Shown here piece after piece: positions 39,001 through 54,720 of a stretch of DNA of 64,000 nt. Origin of the DNA: Xiphophorus maculatus. Taxonomy: Eukaryota; Chordata; Actinopteri; Cyprinodontiformes; Poeciliidae. How positions within the stretch are numbered: position 1 is the stretch's first letter; every line of letters starts with the position of its first letter. Below the pieces are notes generated by a model, which did no database searches, had not been told where the DNA came from, and saw nothing but the letters and a program-made list of their open reading frames with translations. Position numbers and translations under genes: made by a program. The stretch lies in contig NC_036459.1 in assembly GCF_002775205.1 (NCBI RefSeq), positions 18,584,312 through 18,648,311 on the forward strand. Direction: 5' to 3'.

Positions 39001-42000
39001 AGACATTTCAGAGCATTTATCAATATTTTTTTGAAAACTTGGAGTCCCATTTTTGTCCCCAATGATTCAAACATTAGAATCTATGTTTTTTTTTTTTTTT
39101 AAAATCTGCAATCGGTTAAAAAAATTGTAGATTCAGAAAAAAGACTGGCATCAACCCGGACAATGTGGCCACACCCACTGCAGCCTGTTTGGTGTCCTCA
39201 TAACTCTGGCCTGGATAAGCCAAGGCCTCTACAAATGTCTGGGTCTGTAGCTAACTACTGTGTTTATGAAGCTTTCACAGCCACAGTCAAAATTACATGA
39301 CTATTAGCAGGGAGCAGCTGTTTCTTCCTTTAAGTGTTTATATTTTGGGGTTTTATGTTTTCCTCATTCTGAGGGAGTGCTAATTCCAGAAAAGCATTTC
39401 AAATGCTCCCAAATGATTCCACATAATGAATTAAGGTTTTATAAATAAATTCAAACAGGCAGGCCCATTTCATATTGTCCAGGATAATTCCAGTAAAAGT
39501 TATCACCGGTTTAAAATAATTCAACACAGCACCCTCATTAAGACGACATCATGTTTGTTACCAGGTATTAGGATGATTTAAATCAAACCCAGAATGTACA
39601 AAAACATACACTACAGATTCCACCATTTCATTTTTATAGAATCAAGACAGAACAAACTGAAAGGTTTAGTAAAAAATTAAATGGCCTTATTATGAAGTTA
39701 CCACTGACATAAACATCTGTTGAAAATATGCAAAGCTCAGTGATCTACATCATTCATTTATTCAAGATGCAGATGCCTTAAGGATGCCTCTGCTATTGCA
39801 TCGTAAAGTTAAATACTAATAAATATTGAAATGATAAGTCTGACAAGAAGTAGGGTAGAGAGAGAGAAGGGGAAGACATGCAAAAAATGACCTGAAACCA
39901 GATCAACCCTCTGCAAACTGAGGCACCCAGCAAACCAAATAAAGGTTTTGAACTCTGGAGCTTTAAAACAGTGAATAAAAATAATTTCTGATTATACATG
40001 TCTGAACTCTGAGGTTTTAAAAACAGTTTTTTTCAAACATCTAATGCATTGCTAGATGTTGATACTAATAATACTTCTACCTGTGAACTTAGAAGTATGA
40101 TAAGCTTTAATAGTTTGTAGTACTAAAACACCCTGGAATAAAATCATTCATATCTTAAAAAGTTGCTTAACCCTGCTAGACCATGATTCCCCCCTTTCTC
40201 TCGATGCGTAATTAGACACTTCCCTCAGTCAGCCAGTAGGGGGCCCTCCTGACTCATTCTGTGGCATGTTTTTGATGTCTCTGCTCCAGCAGACCCGATC
40301 CAGAAAGATGCATTCTGATTCACCATCCTGCCTTAGGCTCTCAAATAAAGCTGTTTACCCGATACATTAGAACCTCTGTCAAGTTTCATCCAGTCATAGA
40401 AATGTGTGAAATTATTAATAAAAGAAACGATTAAATATTTGGAGCTTAATTTTAAATAGTTCTGGGACTGTGCAGCTGTGCAGTGAGACTGCAAACAGGA
40501 GCCCTGTTGTTCTTCACTCCAGTCACACAGATACTTTCTGTTAAATTCACATCAAAATATGTCTGCAGAACTTCTAACTTTGGATGCAGTCAGCCAAGTA
40601 CCAAATGTCGCCACGGCGACGGCCATGACAGCTGCAGGGATTCAGACGACTCCTGATAGGTTTATTTATGGCAGTTGCTGTTGTTGAGGCTACCGCAACA
40701 CATGGAAGTTGAAATTCTGCACATGCAGAAAACTGTATAGTTCTACAAAATATTATGATGCACGGTGTGTGTGCGTGTGTGTATGCAGTGCCTTGCAAAT
40801 GTATGGTGAAGCAAAATGATGCATGTGTTTTGGGGGGATTGTTTGGGTCATATCTCTACCAGTTTGCCCATTCATCCTTGCAAAATGGCTTAAGCTTAGT
40901 CAAAATAAATGGAGCGTTAAACATCAAGTTTAAAGTCATACAAAAGCAAAGCAAAATTCACAAAAGCTTAATCTTTGTAGATTAAAGTTAAATTGTGATG
41001 AAATAAAGCGCTCGGTTTCTTATTTTCCTGTTTGTTCGAATGTGGTCTGTCAGGCAGTGAGTTTAGTTCATTTACAAGTTCTGTTCAAAACTGAAATTAT
41101 TAAATTCAGTTTAGAGGTGAATCATTTTCTTTGCATCATAATTATGTACTGCTTTTTTTAACCTGCTACATAAAGTGTTAATAACATACAATGATGTTTT
41201 TATGATTAAATCTTGTTTGTAAGAGTTCTGACCCAGACTGTTAGAGACTCAGGAAACCTTTGCAGGTGTTTGGAGTTAATTCCCTGATTAGGGTGCAACA
41301 CCATGGGTTTCCAAGGTCCAATATTCATTTTTTCTGAGACACTGAAATTAACTTCAGAAAAATATTTGACTTAATCTATGAATTTAATTTCCTGAGATAT
41401 TAAAATCTGCTTGTTTTATATACAGTATATATTTTTATATGCTTGCTGGTCCTAATGAAAGGAGTTAAAGTACAGTCTGACATTCAGTGGTGGTTTTGAT
41501 GCCCCGGGCAACATTAGAGCGTACCAGATAAAAAATAAGTATGACCTATCATTTGGTCCTGGAGCTAGTTTTCATTGGTTCTCTGCATAGCAATGTAGTG
41601 TTGGCACCCCCTACCTACTGCTGAGATTAGGGAAACTTATTTTACACACTACCCCAGAATTTAAATGGATTTCTTCTTTATGATTTTTTGGGGAAGGGGG
41701 CACGGCAGACGGAAGGCATCGTTCATGGTTCTATTTATGCAGAAAACCACAACTCAGAAATGGAAAAATGAAATATTAACTTTGTTATTGTGTGTTTGCT
41801 CTTCGCATTTTATTTTTTGCACAGACATAGATAATTCATCCTCATTGGTAATTTATTTGTTATCTTGGCTATCTAGGCAGAATTAGCAGGATCACTTAGG
41901 ACATTGGTAGGAGTGGTTCGGTATGATATATGGTATCGTCCGACGTATTCAGTAGAGCATTTCCACCACCAGTACTGTACAATGATACGGGTCGGTATGG

Positions 42001-45000
42001 GTCTGTTGTATGGGCCGCTTTTACAACAAAACGAACTGCACCGACCCGTGCCGTACCACTCAGTGGAAACAAGGCATTCTACAATTAGAATAACTTATGC
42101 AAACTTGTAATAATAAATGCTGTCCATGGGAGCCAAAGAAATGTATTTTCAGCATCTTTCTCCTGCTCCCTCCCCAGACTCCTATCCTTACGTATCATCG
42201 TTGGTTTGCGCCTTCTTTATGTGTCTGACTCCTCTGTGGATCATCATTTCCTCCAAGCACCCGGCCAGCCGCACGCTGCTGTACTCCGGATGGGAGCCAG
42301 TCATCACTGCCATGGTCATCAGCAGGTGTGTGTTATGTTGATACTTCTCTAAGTGTCATTTATGTGATCTTGTGTGGATTTCATGTGATGGACCAACGCT
42401 AGGTAGGGTTTCATCTTTCCAACACCTACACTGCAGCCTTGACTCATCTGGGATCATTAGTGACCTCTAGTGAGTTATCAGGGTGTGAGAATCTTGCAAC
42501 TATTGGAAGACTGATGTTCACAGATGCTCTCCATCCTGTCTGACTGAGCTTGAGTTGTTTTGTAAAGAGAGTGAAAATATCAGCTCCTAGTTATGTGAAG
42601 CTGCTATAGCTCTAAAAAACTCTGAATTTACTTCTGCTACTTCAGGCTGATTTTTACACACCCAATTCTACTGGAACACACTTCGGTTTGTTGTTATGAA
42701 TTCTTTTGCTAGTCACTGTATCCTGTTTATGCTTCTCCCAGCATCTGCTTTGTTGGATGACGCATTCCCTTAAACAAATTGCAGCAGTGAGCGCTCACGC
42801 CCTCCGTTCCCCTTGAGCCTGGCTCCTTACAAATAAAGCCCATAGGAGGGAAGCATCTCTCCTGCTCTGCAGCACTTTCTTCTTCTCACTCGGCGCATGT
42901 AATTCAACTCGGCCTTTCACGCTTTTTTAGCGAGGGAGATGCAGAAAACACTAATACTAGCAGTGCATATCACCACCTTGGTTGGTTATTGAAATATCAA
43001 CAATAATCTGTTGGTTTATTCAGAATGAATGGATGTTATTTAAAGCTTACCTAAGTCAGATTATCAGTTTAGGGAAGAGAGTGGCACAGGAAGGACACAA
43101 AGTATGTCCTTAACTTTGACATCACAAGCTGCATTGCCTACATAAATGTGCACAGAACTTTATCAAAAAACACAGCTGCGGTGCTTCCATTAAGTGAAAA
43201 AATGTAAAAAGGTTTGTTCAGTCATTAATAAAAACATGTCACACCATCAACCTCGTCGTCTTCTTCGTGGTTTGCACCAGTGGTAACATCAGGATGTTGA
43301 TCATGTGACTCGTGATCCGAAAAAAAATGTTTCCATTGTAGTTTTGCAAATAAACCAATTTCAATATAGCCAAAAACACAACCTTAACCTAGAAAGGTTC
43401 AGGTGGCAAAACTTTGTATCAAAAAATGACAGTTGTTTTTCAAAATTGCTGTGTTTCCATTAAGTGAATTTATATTTGTAATTTCAATTTCCACAAATCT
43501 CTGGATCCAGTTCTACCTTTATTTAAGGCAATCTGTCATTCAACAGAAATTGTTTCCGTTGAACAAATTTATTTTTGAGATGCCAAATTGTCAATGTCAA
43601 ATTATATGGTCAGTGGAAAAGCAGCTATTGATACCAACTTTCTCCAGTTCCTACTGATACAATATATTTGTTCCTTGTACTGTTAAAAGACATTTCTGTT
43701 GTTTATAATGAAGTCTAAACATTAAAATAAAATTTCATTTTCTCTAAAACGGTTCCAGGTTAGAGCTGTCTCACTGTGTCAGCTATTACCTTCAGGGTTA
43801 GTGACTGGAGATATTGGTACAACAAATAAAAGTGGAACTTCTCGCAGGAAATATGTTTTTCTACCAGATCTACTTAAAATAAAAGGTATGTGTAAAGAAA
43901 AGAGTCCTTATTTACCATCTTAACTTGTATAATATTTTATTGTGTGGTAACAATGCATTGTAATGCAAGAAGCCCTCCTGCCACAAATACTCATTAATTA
44001 TAGATGTTAGGAGCAGATCCAAAACCTGTGTTTGAGTAAGTAGAAAGAAAATTGTGCTGTGATTTTTATTACACAACATTCATCATCATTCCTACCTCCT
44101 TTTCTAGTCAGATGTTTTCTGGCTTGCAGCTAGCGATGGTTGCATCCATTTTCATGACTGAGTTGAGAAAAATGGGAAAGGGAGAAATGGAAAATAAAGC
44201 AGCTGGAAGTTACTGAAGATTTATGACTTTAGGTGTGGAATACAGAGCTCAGGCATCGACGCAGAATGCAGTGGCCAGCCAAGACTAAAGCGGGGGATAG
44301 CAGCGTCCGAAGCAGATAAGCATTTCCCAGTCCAGTTTGGTCTTTGACACGTTGAAATGGAAAGAGATAAACCAGAGCAACTTTGCTGTAATCTCAGCTT
44401 TCCTTTTGTTGGCTCCCAAACTGGACATATAGTGTCACCTATACTAGTAGACTGCATGAACATCAACTATGCCTTCCATAATCAGGTACTTTTTGACTAC
44501 GAGACATTGAAATATAATTTTTCGCCATAAGAAGCATGTTTTGAATGTGAAACAATGTAACAGGTCAGCTGACGTTGAGCACTATCTCCTCCCACACTCT
44601 TGGAGGAATTGACCACAGCGATTTTCAGTCAAACTATGACCGATGACACTTTCACTGCTCCAATTGGTGACTTCATTTAACCAAACACACCTGGGTCTAA
44701 TGACTGATGTAAAACACTTTGGACTGCAGTTTTGTCGAAATGTGCTATACAAGTAAAATTGATTGATTCAGTTGTGTTTCCATCTAATTGTCAAGCAACT
44801 TTTGAGCAAACGTTCAAACTGTCGCTAAAAAGAAAAAAAAAGAAAGAATTAGGGTTGTTTCCATCCACTCATTTGGAGAAAATCAACCAGGCCTCGGAAA
44901 GTGGGATTTCATCAGATGTTGACGCTACGCATGGCTGTAATAAACAGGAAGTAGAGGTTGCTACTAGCATGTTTGCCCAAGTCTCTTTTGAAATAGATTT

Positions 45001-48000
45001 TTAATGTCAATGAGACATACCTGGTCAAATAAAGGTTATGGTTCACACATCTCAGATAAATGAAAAGAGTCGTCCTCAGAGCTAGAGGTTTCGACTTTGA
45101 AATTTTCCGATTCCTCCACGACCACCAGTGGATGGGAGTGTTCCTCCACACCCATCCCAGCCTAGAGTGCCTCTCGCCGGCCACTGCATGCTGACAGTCC
45201 TCCCATCCATTCTGGAGGTTTGGGCGGGGAAAGTTAATTACCTCAGAACATATTCAGAAAATGTGTTTCCATCTTCCCTTTGGTGCATTAAAACACAAAC
45301 GAGCAGAAAAACATTTTTGTGAAATAGAAGTATTATGGTATTTCATATTTTCATCAACCTTTTCTAATGCAATACGTTAGAAAAAAATGTTGATGGAAAA
45401 ACGGCTATTGAAAGGTTGTTGTTCCAGTAACTCTGGAGGAGAACCCTACCAGCAGTAGCTGAACCATGTTTTAAAAGGTTCTGTGTTTTCCTGCTATTGA
45501 GAAAAGGTTTCTCTCCTGCTTGGAGAGCAACCAGGTGTTCCAACCATGAACTTCTCTCAGCGTTTAAACTGATTTCTAATCTCTTCCAGTTTGGGGAAGT
45601 TTAGATTTAATTAATGACTGAGAGATAACCACACACAGTGATTGTAAATAAACTGAAAATCTGTTGCAGATAACAGTACATATGAGCAGTAAGCATAAAA
45701 ACTGAACAGATATACCTGAATTATACATCTGTGTGTGTAAGGTCATGTAAGGTTGAGTTCTTTTTAGAATCTTTTGAAGACCAGATCTTTTATTTATTCC
45801 ACATTCACCTCCTAGTCAACAAATGATAAAACTTTTTCTTCTCTATTTTTGTTCTTTTATATTTTTCTTTTTGCCCTTTTAATGCTAAAAATAACACCAT
45901 CAGTTAATCTGTGTATGTTGTGTGTTGCAGTATCGGAGGACTCATTCTGGGCAAAACGGTGTCTGACCCTAACCTAGCTGGCATTGTAGTATACACCCCA
46001 GTTATCAACGGTGAGTACTGACTGCCCTTTTGGGTTATCATATGAAAAAGTTTGGGCACTCCTGATAATATTAATTTTCATTTCCAAGTATGTGGGTATT
46101 TGGATCAGATATTTCAGTCTGATGTATCAAATAACTGATGGACTCGGTAATATTTCAGCAGTACAATGAGGTTTATTGGATTAAATAGAAAATGTGCAAA
46201 ATACACAGAGAAAGAAATTTGACAGGTGCAAAAATTTGGGCACCTCAACAGAAAAATCACATTAATATTTAGTAGATCCTCCATTTGCAAAAATAACAAC
46301 CTCTATACTCTTCCTGTAGCTTCTAGTGAGTATCTGCCTCCTGGATGAAGGTACTTTGGACCATTTCTCCTTACTAAACAATTCCAGTTCAGTTGGATTC
46401 AAATCATCCCACAGATGTTCAATGATGTTCAGGTCTGGTGACTGGGATGGCCATTGCAGAACATTTTACTTGTTCCTTTGCGTGAATGCCAGAGTAGATT
46501 TGGAGGTGTGTTTTGGATCATTGTCTGGTTAAGACCTTATTAGTTATTAGAACCTGCTTTTTGTGATGATAAACCAGAATTCTGCTGCTGTTTTATAGGT
46601 TTTCCTCTTTAGGAGCTGCCTTAATGAAACCCTACTTTGAGCTGTTCTTATATTCCATCGATTCATTTCACACACGACGTTCCTACGAGCTGACATCAAA
46701 GTGATGATGTCAGTTGAGGAAAGTTGGAGTCGAGGAAAGTTTCTCTGTTGTTGTTTGTCTCCTTTATCTCCCTCCTTTGTTTTAATTAGTGCAGTCTTTG
46801 ACCCCGAGAACAGAGATGGAGACAAATAGTTTCTAGACAAGATGGATACCAGGGACACAGAGGCCATTTATCTTGTGCAGTGCAGCGAACATTGAGTGAT
46901 GGTGGATGTGAAAACGGGGAAAGCAGCCCTGCTTAGTGAACCCCTGCTTAAAAAAACTGTAGAAACTTTACCTAATGAGACTGGAGCTGGCAGTCGGCTG
47001 CTTTCTGTGTATCTGTTTAGTTTAAACTGGACCTTTTTCACGTCCCGTTGCTAGCAGCCGGAGCTGTGCTTGTCTGTTCTTTTGGCACCTTAACAACAAG
47101 AGATAAGCTTTTAATTAAGTAGCATTAATGAGAGAGAGAAAGAGAGAATTCTTCTTCTGTGCTGCTTTCCTTTGAGACAGTATCTGCGCCAAACATCTGA
47201 GGTCTCCAGGGAGGGGCCTGCACGTGAATATAATCAGTTTCTGTGTTGTAGCAAATTTTTAAATCTCCATCATTTTCAAAATTCTGATGACAAGCGGAGG
47301 AAAAACCCTGAGGGTGTTTAGTCTCGTTTCTGCTGATTAAAACACTCTGTGGCTTAAAGAAAAGAAACACACACAGCAAATAAATGGATGTCTGACTCTT
47401 ACCTGATATGGTTGAAAAAAAATGTCATGATCATTTTAGGTTGTTTTTCTAAATAAAAGATTTTCAGAAAGAGTCCTCAGTGCAAATGCAGCAGAAAAAG
47501 AAAGGACGTCTATCTAGCTGATTACTTCTTTATTGTAACATTACTTTTTGGCAGTAAATGTTCAGTAAAGCCACATTTGTAAGGAAAAACATATTTGTGG
47601 GTTGAGCAGTAAGATTATGCTGGCGGCCATGAAAAACCTTCCCACCAACGCCGCTCTGCTTCATCTACAGATGAATCTGATTGGATGATTAATGGTGTTA
47701 GAAGAAACAAGACATGGTAGCAATTTACCCAGCTGAACAAACATTGGCCTCTGTAATGTGTTGTAGCGCCATACATTCCTCAAGCTGGTCACCAGCACGG
47801 TCACACACTGTTGCTGGATGCCATCGCATTCCTCACCCATAATTTGGTTCAAATAGGTTTCTGGTTTGGTCTCAGCGCTGTAGATTCAAGTGGCATACAA
47901 ACCAGCACAGGTGTGTGTTTTTACCTGAGTTGTAAAATGAAAAGAAAAATTGAAAAACTCATATATTTTACCTTGCTATGGTTTACACTTGCTATTTTAT

Positions 48001-51000
48001 TCACATGTGGATCCAGAGCAAACTGTAGCTTTGTTTCTCCAGGTGTTAGCGCTGGGAGCTCCTCCTATTATCTGGGTTTACATCACACCTCAGTGTTGCT
48101 TCTATAGCTTTTGTCAAGTAATCTATTACTTTTAATTTTTCTGCAAGAAATCCTTGCAGTATCATAAATGCAGTTCTGAGTAGTCATTACTTCACCAGTT
48201 TCTCTAATATAGCATCCGAAATGTAGAGATGCTCTGATCTGATCTATATTGATGTCTATATCAGTCCTGATATTGAAAAAAAATTTTAGATTGTGTATTG
48301 GTGGCAATATTCCCAATCCATAAGGACAGATCTATTCAATCTAATTCTATGCTTTGTGGTCTGAACAACATCAAGCATCAAGCTAATGAAACATTCATAA
48401 GCCTGTTGGTTGTTGACAGGCTGGAGGCTTCACTGATTTTGTGGCTGGATTCATTTCTTGTTGTTCCATTTATTTTATTAGTCAAATAAATGCATTGAGT
48501 TTCAGGTGTTAGAAAGCCTTTGATATGACTTTGTGAAACCTGCTGTAATCCTGCTCAGTCATGCAGTGTATGTGGCCTCCTGACTGCTCCCAGACACAGC
48601 TCAGGCTTTAATCTTTGCTTGTCATCTTGTCTTTTATTTTCGTTCTGTATCACTTTCTCTCATGAAAGTCACTTTATTCCTCCTCCTCAGGTGTTTTTCA
48701 AATATTTTACAGTGTTTCTTTGTGCTGTGTGTTATATTCAGATTGAAAATGATAAGAGGCTGACATGCATTTCCATTAGTATATAAATTCACATTCGGTA
48801 ATAAAGCATCAGGTATTAAAAGAAGATCACTTATTTGATCTGATCTGTTAAAGCTTTAAGATTAATACAGATAAACATTTGGGATGATGTATTGATGATG
48901 AAGCAACCCACCTTCAAAATCTTAAATTAAACTATAATTGCAAGGTTTCTAAAATATTAATATGTTCTTTCCTATTAACTGGTATTGTTAAAGAAATAGA
49001 CCTGTCATTTGTCTGTGAATGAACCAGTCTTGAGGTCAGTATTGAGTGAATAAAACTGCAAAGTTGAAATGTTGGAAGTGGAATGCCATCACAAAGTTCA
49101 TTCCTCATTTTTCAGTCAGTTGATATCAGTGATGGTGATTTAACTGTAAAGGTTACTTGACTTAAAGTCGATCCTTTAAAAATGAGAGATCTAAAAGGTC
49201 TAGACTCAGAGTTCCAAAAGCCATTTAAAGTTTGTAAAACCTTTAACTTGTTCATAATAAACATAAACAAATATGTGTTTTTGGTGTATTTCTGGATAAG
49301 CAGGTGAGCTACAATAGATGGACTATTAAAACTTTAACTGTTTCCATCCTGCAATATTTCCAAATTCTTAAACAGGCATCTTTCAGGATACCTTTACTTG
49401 GGATAAGAAAAATCTGAATATTTTTGCTATCTCAAACTTTTCTTAAATTTCAAGACATAGGGTGTATTTCGGGGTCAGCAACCTTTAAAACTAAAAACCA
49501 TTCTTGCCTTCGGTTCAGCTGAATTCAAATTGATTAGAGCTTCAAAAGCTGTATGAATGTTCAAGAACCACTGACCTCAATTTTTATATACAGTAGATTT
49601 ATAAATCTATTAGATATACTACTATAAATCTACTATAAGTAGATAAGTATAGTAGATTTACTATAAGTATAGTAGATTTAGAAATCTACTATATTCCCTT
49701 TTTAAAGAATTACCCTCTCTTTTTCAATAAAAAAAAAAAATCAATAAAAAGCTCATTTTTACATTTTCTTCAACTGCAGGGCATACATTTTAACATTTAT
49801 GGAAACTGAAACATTCTGTTGCAGAAATGCTACGCAAATATTGCATAAAAACATGCAAAAAACCCAAACTTTTTTATTAGCTGTACCTTTTTAGAGATGT
49901 TGTTCTCATTCTTATAGAAAATAGTCATTTTAAGAAATTCTAGATCATTTACACTGTTCTATTTTGTCTCAGCCATTGATGACCCACCTGTCTGTCTTGT
50001 GCAGGTATTGGAGGAAACTTGGTGGCCATCCAGGCCAGCAGGATTTCTACCCACCTGCATTTCCACTGCGCTCCGGGAGAAGTTCCTGACGAGGCCAAGG
50101 GCTGCTACTACCCCTGCCGCACATTCTGTGGCACAGGTCAGTCCAGCCACCAACTGCACTGGTCACTTCATTCTCATGTGATGTGGTAACAAGCATGCAG
50201 ATTATACTTTAGAACTGGCACAGATTTAAACTAGTTCTACCAGCTGACAATATAATTTATTTATTTTTTTTTAAGTTTAATATCAGGATAGTCATTAATT
50301 GATCTATCAGTCAACTAAAAGGTCTGATAGAACATACTATGTTATGTTGTTTGTCCTACAAAATATTGCAAAATACTAGTAATACCAGAAGTGAGCCAGA
50401 GCAGGAGAATGATGCTGCCGGCAGCAGAAAGGGACTTGAAGTTGTTGTTGTTAAGCCTTTCAGAACATTTTATCAACATTTCGTCTCAATCAAAGAATTT
50501 ACCGTTTAATTAAACTGCAATGTCTTGCAGCTGTTCACCCAAAATTGAAAATCAATAATTCCCTGTGCTTTATTTACATTTTGAAAAAAAATTTATGGAA
50601 ACACCAATTTCAAAAACAATGCCTCTAGAATGAGGTGATTTTTTTTTTTGGCCGTATCAAAATGTATTTATTTAGCAAAACTATAATGGACTGTTTTTTT
50701 TTCTCATCACACAAGTCACATGATCAACAGGTAGATGTTGCCACTGGCCAAAACCATAAAGGAGGTGGCAGGAAGTAGTTGGATGATGATGGCGCAGCAT
50801 GTTTTTTTAATGACTTATCGGTAGAACAATCTCACTCATGTGTGATTTTAATTGCGCTTTCTGATTTAACGGAAACACTGTAATTGCAAATTTGTGCTTT
50901 TTTGACTTTAGCGGAATATTGACAAAGTTTTGTGCACATTTGTAGCAGAAACACAGCTAGTGTGTTTATAATGCCAAAGCTGGATACAGCTGGAAGGTCC

Positions 51001-54000
51001 ATCCAGCTATATAGATGGAAGGTCACAGGACAGATGAGGACAAAGTCTGACAAAACTTTAATATTCTGCTCATAAAATGTCAGACTAACTCCAACTCCCA
51101 GAAAAAGTAATTATGTCCAAGACAGACTGAGGCTAAATTCACTAAATGAATTTCAGCTTTCATCCACACAGTCCTAGTATGCAGCTTTGATCCAGATTTA
51201 CAGGGACATATTTAATCTTCATGCCAAGCAAAGGCAGATGGTTAGAGATGCTTTAAGGAATAAACTATAATCAAAATGACTTTGGTCAATATTAACATTT
51301 TTGAATAATTGAAATTGGATCATTTGGTGAAAACAGTACATTTAAGAACACTTTGAGAACATCGACTTGCTTTCAACATGAACTTTTCCCTGATATCTGC
51401 TCATTGAATCTTCCTTTAAAATAAAACTAATTATTTATTCAAATGTAGAACTTTATAATAAAAAATTCAAATAAAATAAGCAGTTTAATGTTTTTTATGA
51501 TTATCTTACAATTGATGAAATCTTTCTGCAGAATGGGGCTCATCTGTATGAATAAAGTTTGTAGGGTGTATGATACTCAATATTTATATAGTGAACAAAT
51601 GACCTAAACGTCATTTGCGTCTCTCTCAGTTTTTTTCCTCAAGGGTTTGTTTTTTAAACTCAGTCATTTAAAGAGTTATTGCATCTAAACTAATTTAAGT
51701 ACATTGTAATTACTTAAATGAGTAAGTTTAAATGTCACAATTTTAGTAGCTGTAAGGGGAAAATCATAATTAACAGCTTTCAAATATTCAACTGTGTAAT
51801 TAATGTATATAATATGTGTATAGTAACTATTACGTTCCTAAAATAAATGTACTTTTCAATGGTCTTCTAATTTGTGCAATGGGTTTGCACATAACTTAAA
51901 TACAATATTTAATTTTAAGTACGTTAGTGTGTTTTATTGAGCCTTTCAGCTAAGAGCTGTAACATGAGTGTCAACTTCAGCACGTTGGTGATGTCAAGCA
52001 CGGTGGTGGCAGTATCATGCCCTGGATCTGGTTCCCATTCATTAGTTGCTTATAGATCACTCAGTTTTAATCTCACGATGTTGCACAGATTTTGTTTTGA
52101 TTTTCGTCATGATTTTTGATATTTTCACCTGTTATTGGATCACGAGTTCAGATTTTGACAAATATTTCAAATTGAGACTATGCTGACAAAGCTAAAGTGA
52201 TGCATTGTTTATGATACATTAAGTGAATCACACAAGTGTATCAAGGATTGACTGCAACAATCTGGGTCTGCAGCAAAAACTGTCAGCTTCTGCAGAGATT
52301 TCAGTTTAGGAACATGATCAGAACCAAACAGAAAGCTCTGTGCTTTTATTCTAATTTTTGTACTGATAAGCGTCCAAATGTTAAAAGAAACTGCGTGGGC
52401 TTTCTCTGGACGCTCCATCGTCCTCCCACAATCTGAAACAAAGCTCCTCTGAGTGAGCATGAATCTAATTTTCTTCCAGGGCTCAGAAATGTATTTGTGT
52501 CACTGGTGACTGAAAACTCCTGCAGTGTTTGTACCTTATTAAAGAGACCAATCCTGTTACTTCTTGAGGTTACTGTGTGCAGAGCAGAAATTTTCTTTAG
52601 TAACTGTTAGCTGTTTGCTTCAGGTCTCCCAGTATAATTCAGCTGTCCTTCCCCAGATGTAGAACCTTAACCTTCCTTTTCTTCAACCTGTAATTTCTCA
52701 GGAGCAAATCATCGCTCAGCTCAGGTTCTGCTGCTTCTGGGGATCCCCGGCCACCTGATCTTCCTCTACACCATCCACCTGATGAAAAGCGGCCACACCA
52801 CACTCACCCCCATCTTCATGTCCGTTTACCTGGCTGCTGCTCTGCTGCAGGTGAGCATCTCCACATTATAGCAACAGGCTCACTGAGTAGTCCCATGGGA
52901 TTCTGTTGTTGTTAAATATAAATAACCACAGCCATAAAGGGGCAGCATGTTTTTTATTTTTTTCCAAGCACATAGTGCCATTTTACACACAGTGAATTGT
53001 GTTGTTTTCAGTATATATATATGTATATATATATATATATATATCAAATGACGTAAAAGAAACTTGACGTCGATATTTAATGTCTTGAGATTGGGTCTCT
53101 TGTCTCTTTAAAAACTCCAGCTCTTTCTGAAATGTTTGCATATGGTTGCCAAGGAGATTCAAGGATTTCTTATACCATGGCTGTCTGCGCGCGCTCTTAG
53201 AATAAGGTCTTAATCGGGTAATGATGGACTAGATCACTTGTCTGATGTGGATTAGAATCTAGACTTTAGTAACCACTGCTATAAAAGACAGGACTTTATT
53301 AAAAGGCACAGTTGCAAATTTGCGTCTTTATGGAGAATAACGATTGACGGCACAATTTAAAATTCACCAATAATTTCAGCTGTCAAATAATGTTCATTGC
53401 CTGTTTTTTTTTATACCTTCCTTATCCCAGTTTTAATATTAATTTTTAACAACTTATTTATTATTCTAAGGCAAGAAATGAAATTTCATTTTTCAGAACG
53501 TTTTCAACTTTTTAACTTTTAGAGTCTGACAGTTTTATCTCTATGCCTTTTGGTGAACTTTCGTCCGGCCTTGATATGAGTTTTCTTCAGCATTAGCTTT
53601 CCAAACGTTCTTTTCTAATTCAGTTGTATTGTTTTTATCTCCAAAGTGTGGTGCTGTAAGAGTTTGAAAATTACGTTGAAAATGCTTGAAAAGTACTTAA
53701 ATCTTACTGTAAGTAAAGTGTACGAAACCTGGAGTGACTTTGCTTTTTGCCATTGGCACAAACCAGATCATGTTTAAATTGTTGCAGTGGTCCAGTGTCA
53801 TCCCTCTACAGCAGGGGTGTCAAACTCCAGTCCTCAAGGGCCGGTGCCCTGCAACGTTTAGATGTGCCTCTGCTGCACCACCTGAATAGAATAATTAGAT
53901 CATTAAGGCTCTGGAGAACTGATCTACACAAGAAGGAGGTAATTAAGCCATTTTATTCCAGTGTTTTGTACATATCTGTGGCACATCTAAAAACTGCAGG

Positions 54001-54684
54001 ACAGCGGCCCTGGGCCACTATACACGTATTTCCCAGATTTGGCTCAAATGCAAGCAGACCTCTAAAACGTTTCCTCGGTAACCCAGAACACAGAGCTTTG
54101 CCGTAGCTGATGTGTGAAGACACAAATGCATAGAGAAGAACCTCAGCATTTTCAAAAAAATAAAACTTATATTTTTGCGACGTTCCTAAGGTGATAAAAG
54201 GCAGTTCTTGTTTTCTCTTTTCAAGAAGAGAGACCAGGGTCAAACCACACGCCCAAGTTCTTTATCTGCTCCTTACTTGTTGATTTTCAAGGTGACCCTT
54301 AAATCTGTTTTACCAGAATTAGGAAGCAGGAAATGATTTGACAACAACCACTACTCGCTGATAGACAGGTTTCAACAGGTCAGCACAGTATTAGAAAAGA
54401 ATTTTACACAGAACATGGGTTTTCTCCTGAGGTTATCAAAAGCCTCAGCTGAGATGAGTTGTGAGTGTGTGTCTGCTCTTTAAACATTAAACCCCTGTGT
54501 GTTCTGTGAAGTTGTGTGCTTCCACACAACTTCACAGAAGGAGTCTGACCTGTTCGGAGTTTTGGGTAGTTCCAGCCGAGAGAATTCAATTATGAATGAC
54601 TGCTTTCACTTATTCAGGTTCACTGTGATTTGTCGTAGTGTTTGGAATGCTAACAGTCTAGCTGCTCTGTGTGTGCGTGTGTTG

Positions 54685-54720
<36 letters not shown>

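Noticed and set aside
39137..39250. Alternative mutually exclusive exon of slc41a2
   Set aside because: Frameshift and TAA inside, plus the missing acceptor, make it a decayed copy rather than a usable exon.
46326..46532. 68-codon frame as a transposase piece
   Set aside because: The DNA resembles a known repeat but the frame does not give a transposase domain; kept only as a repeat.
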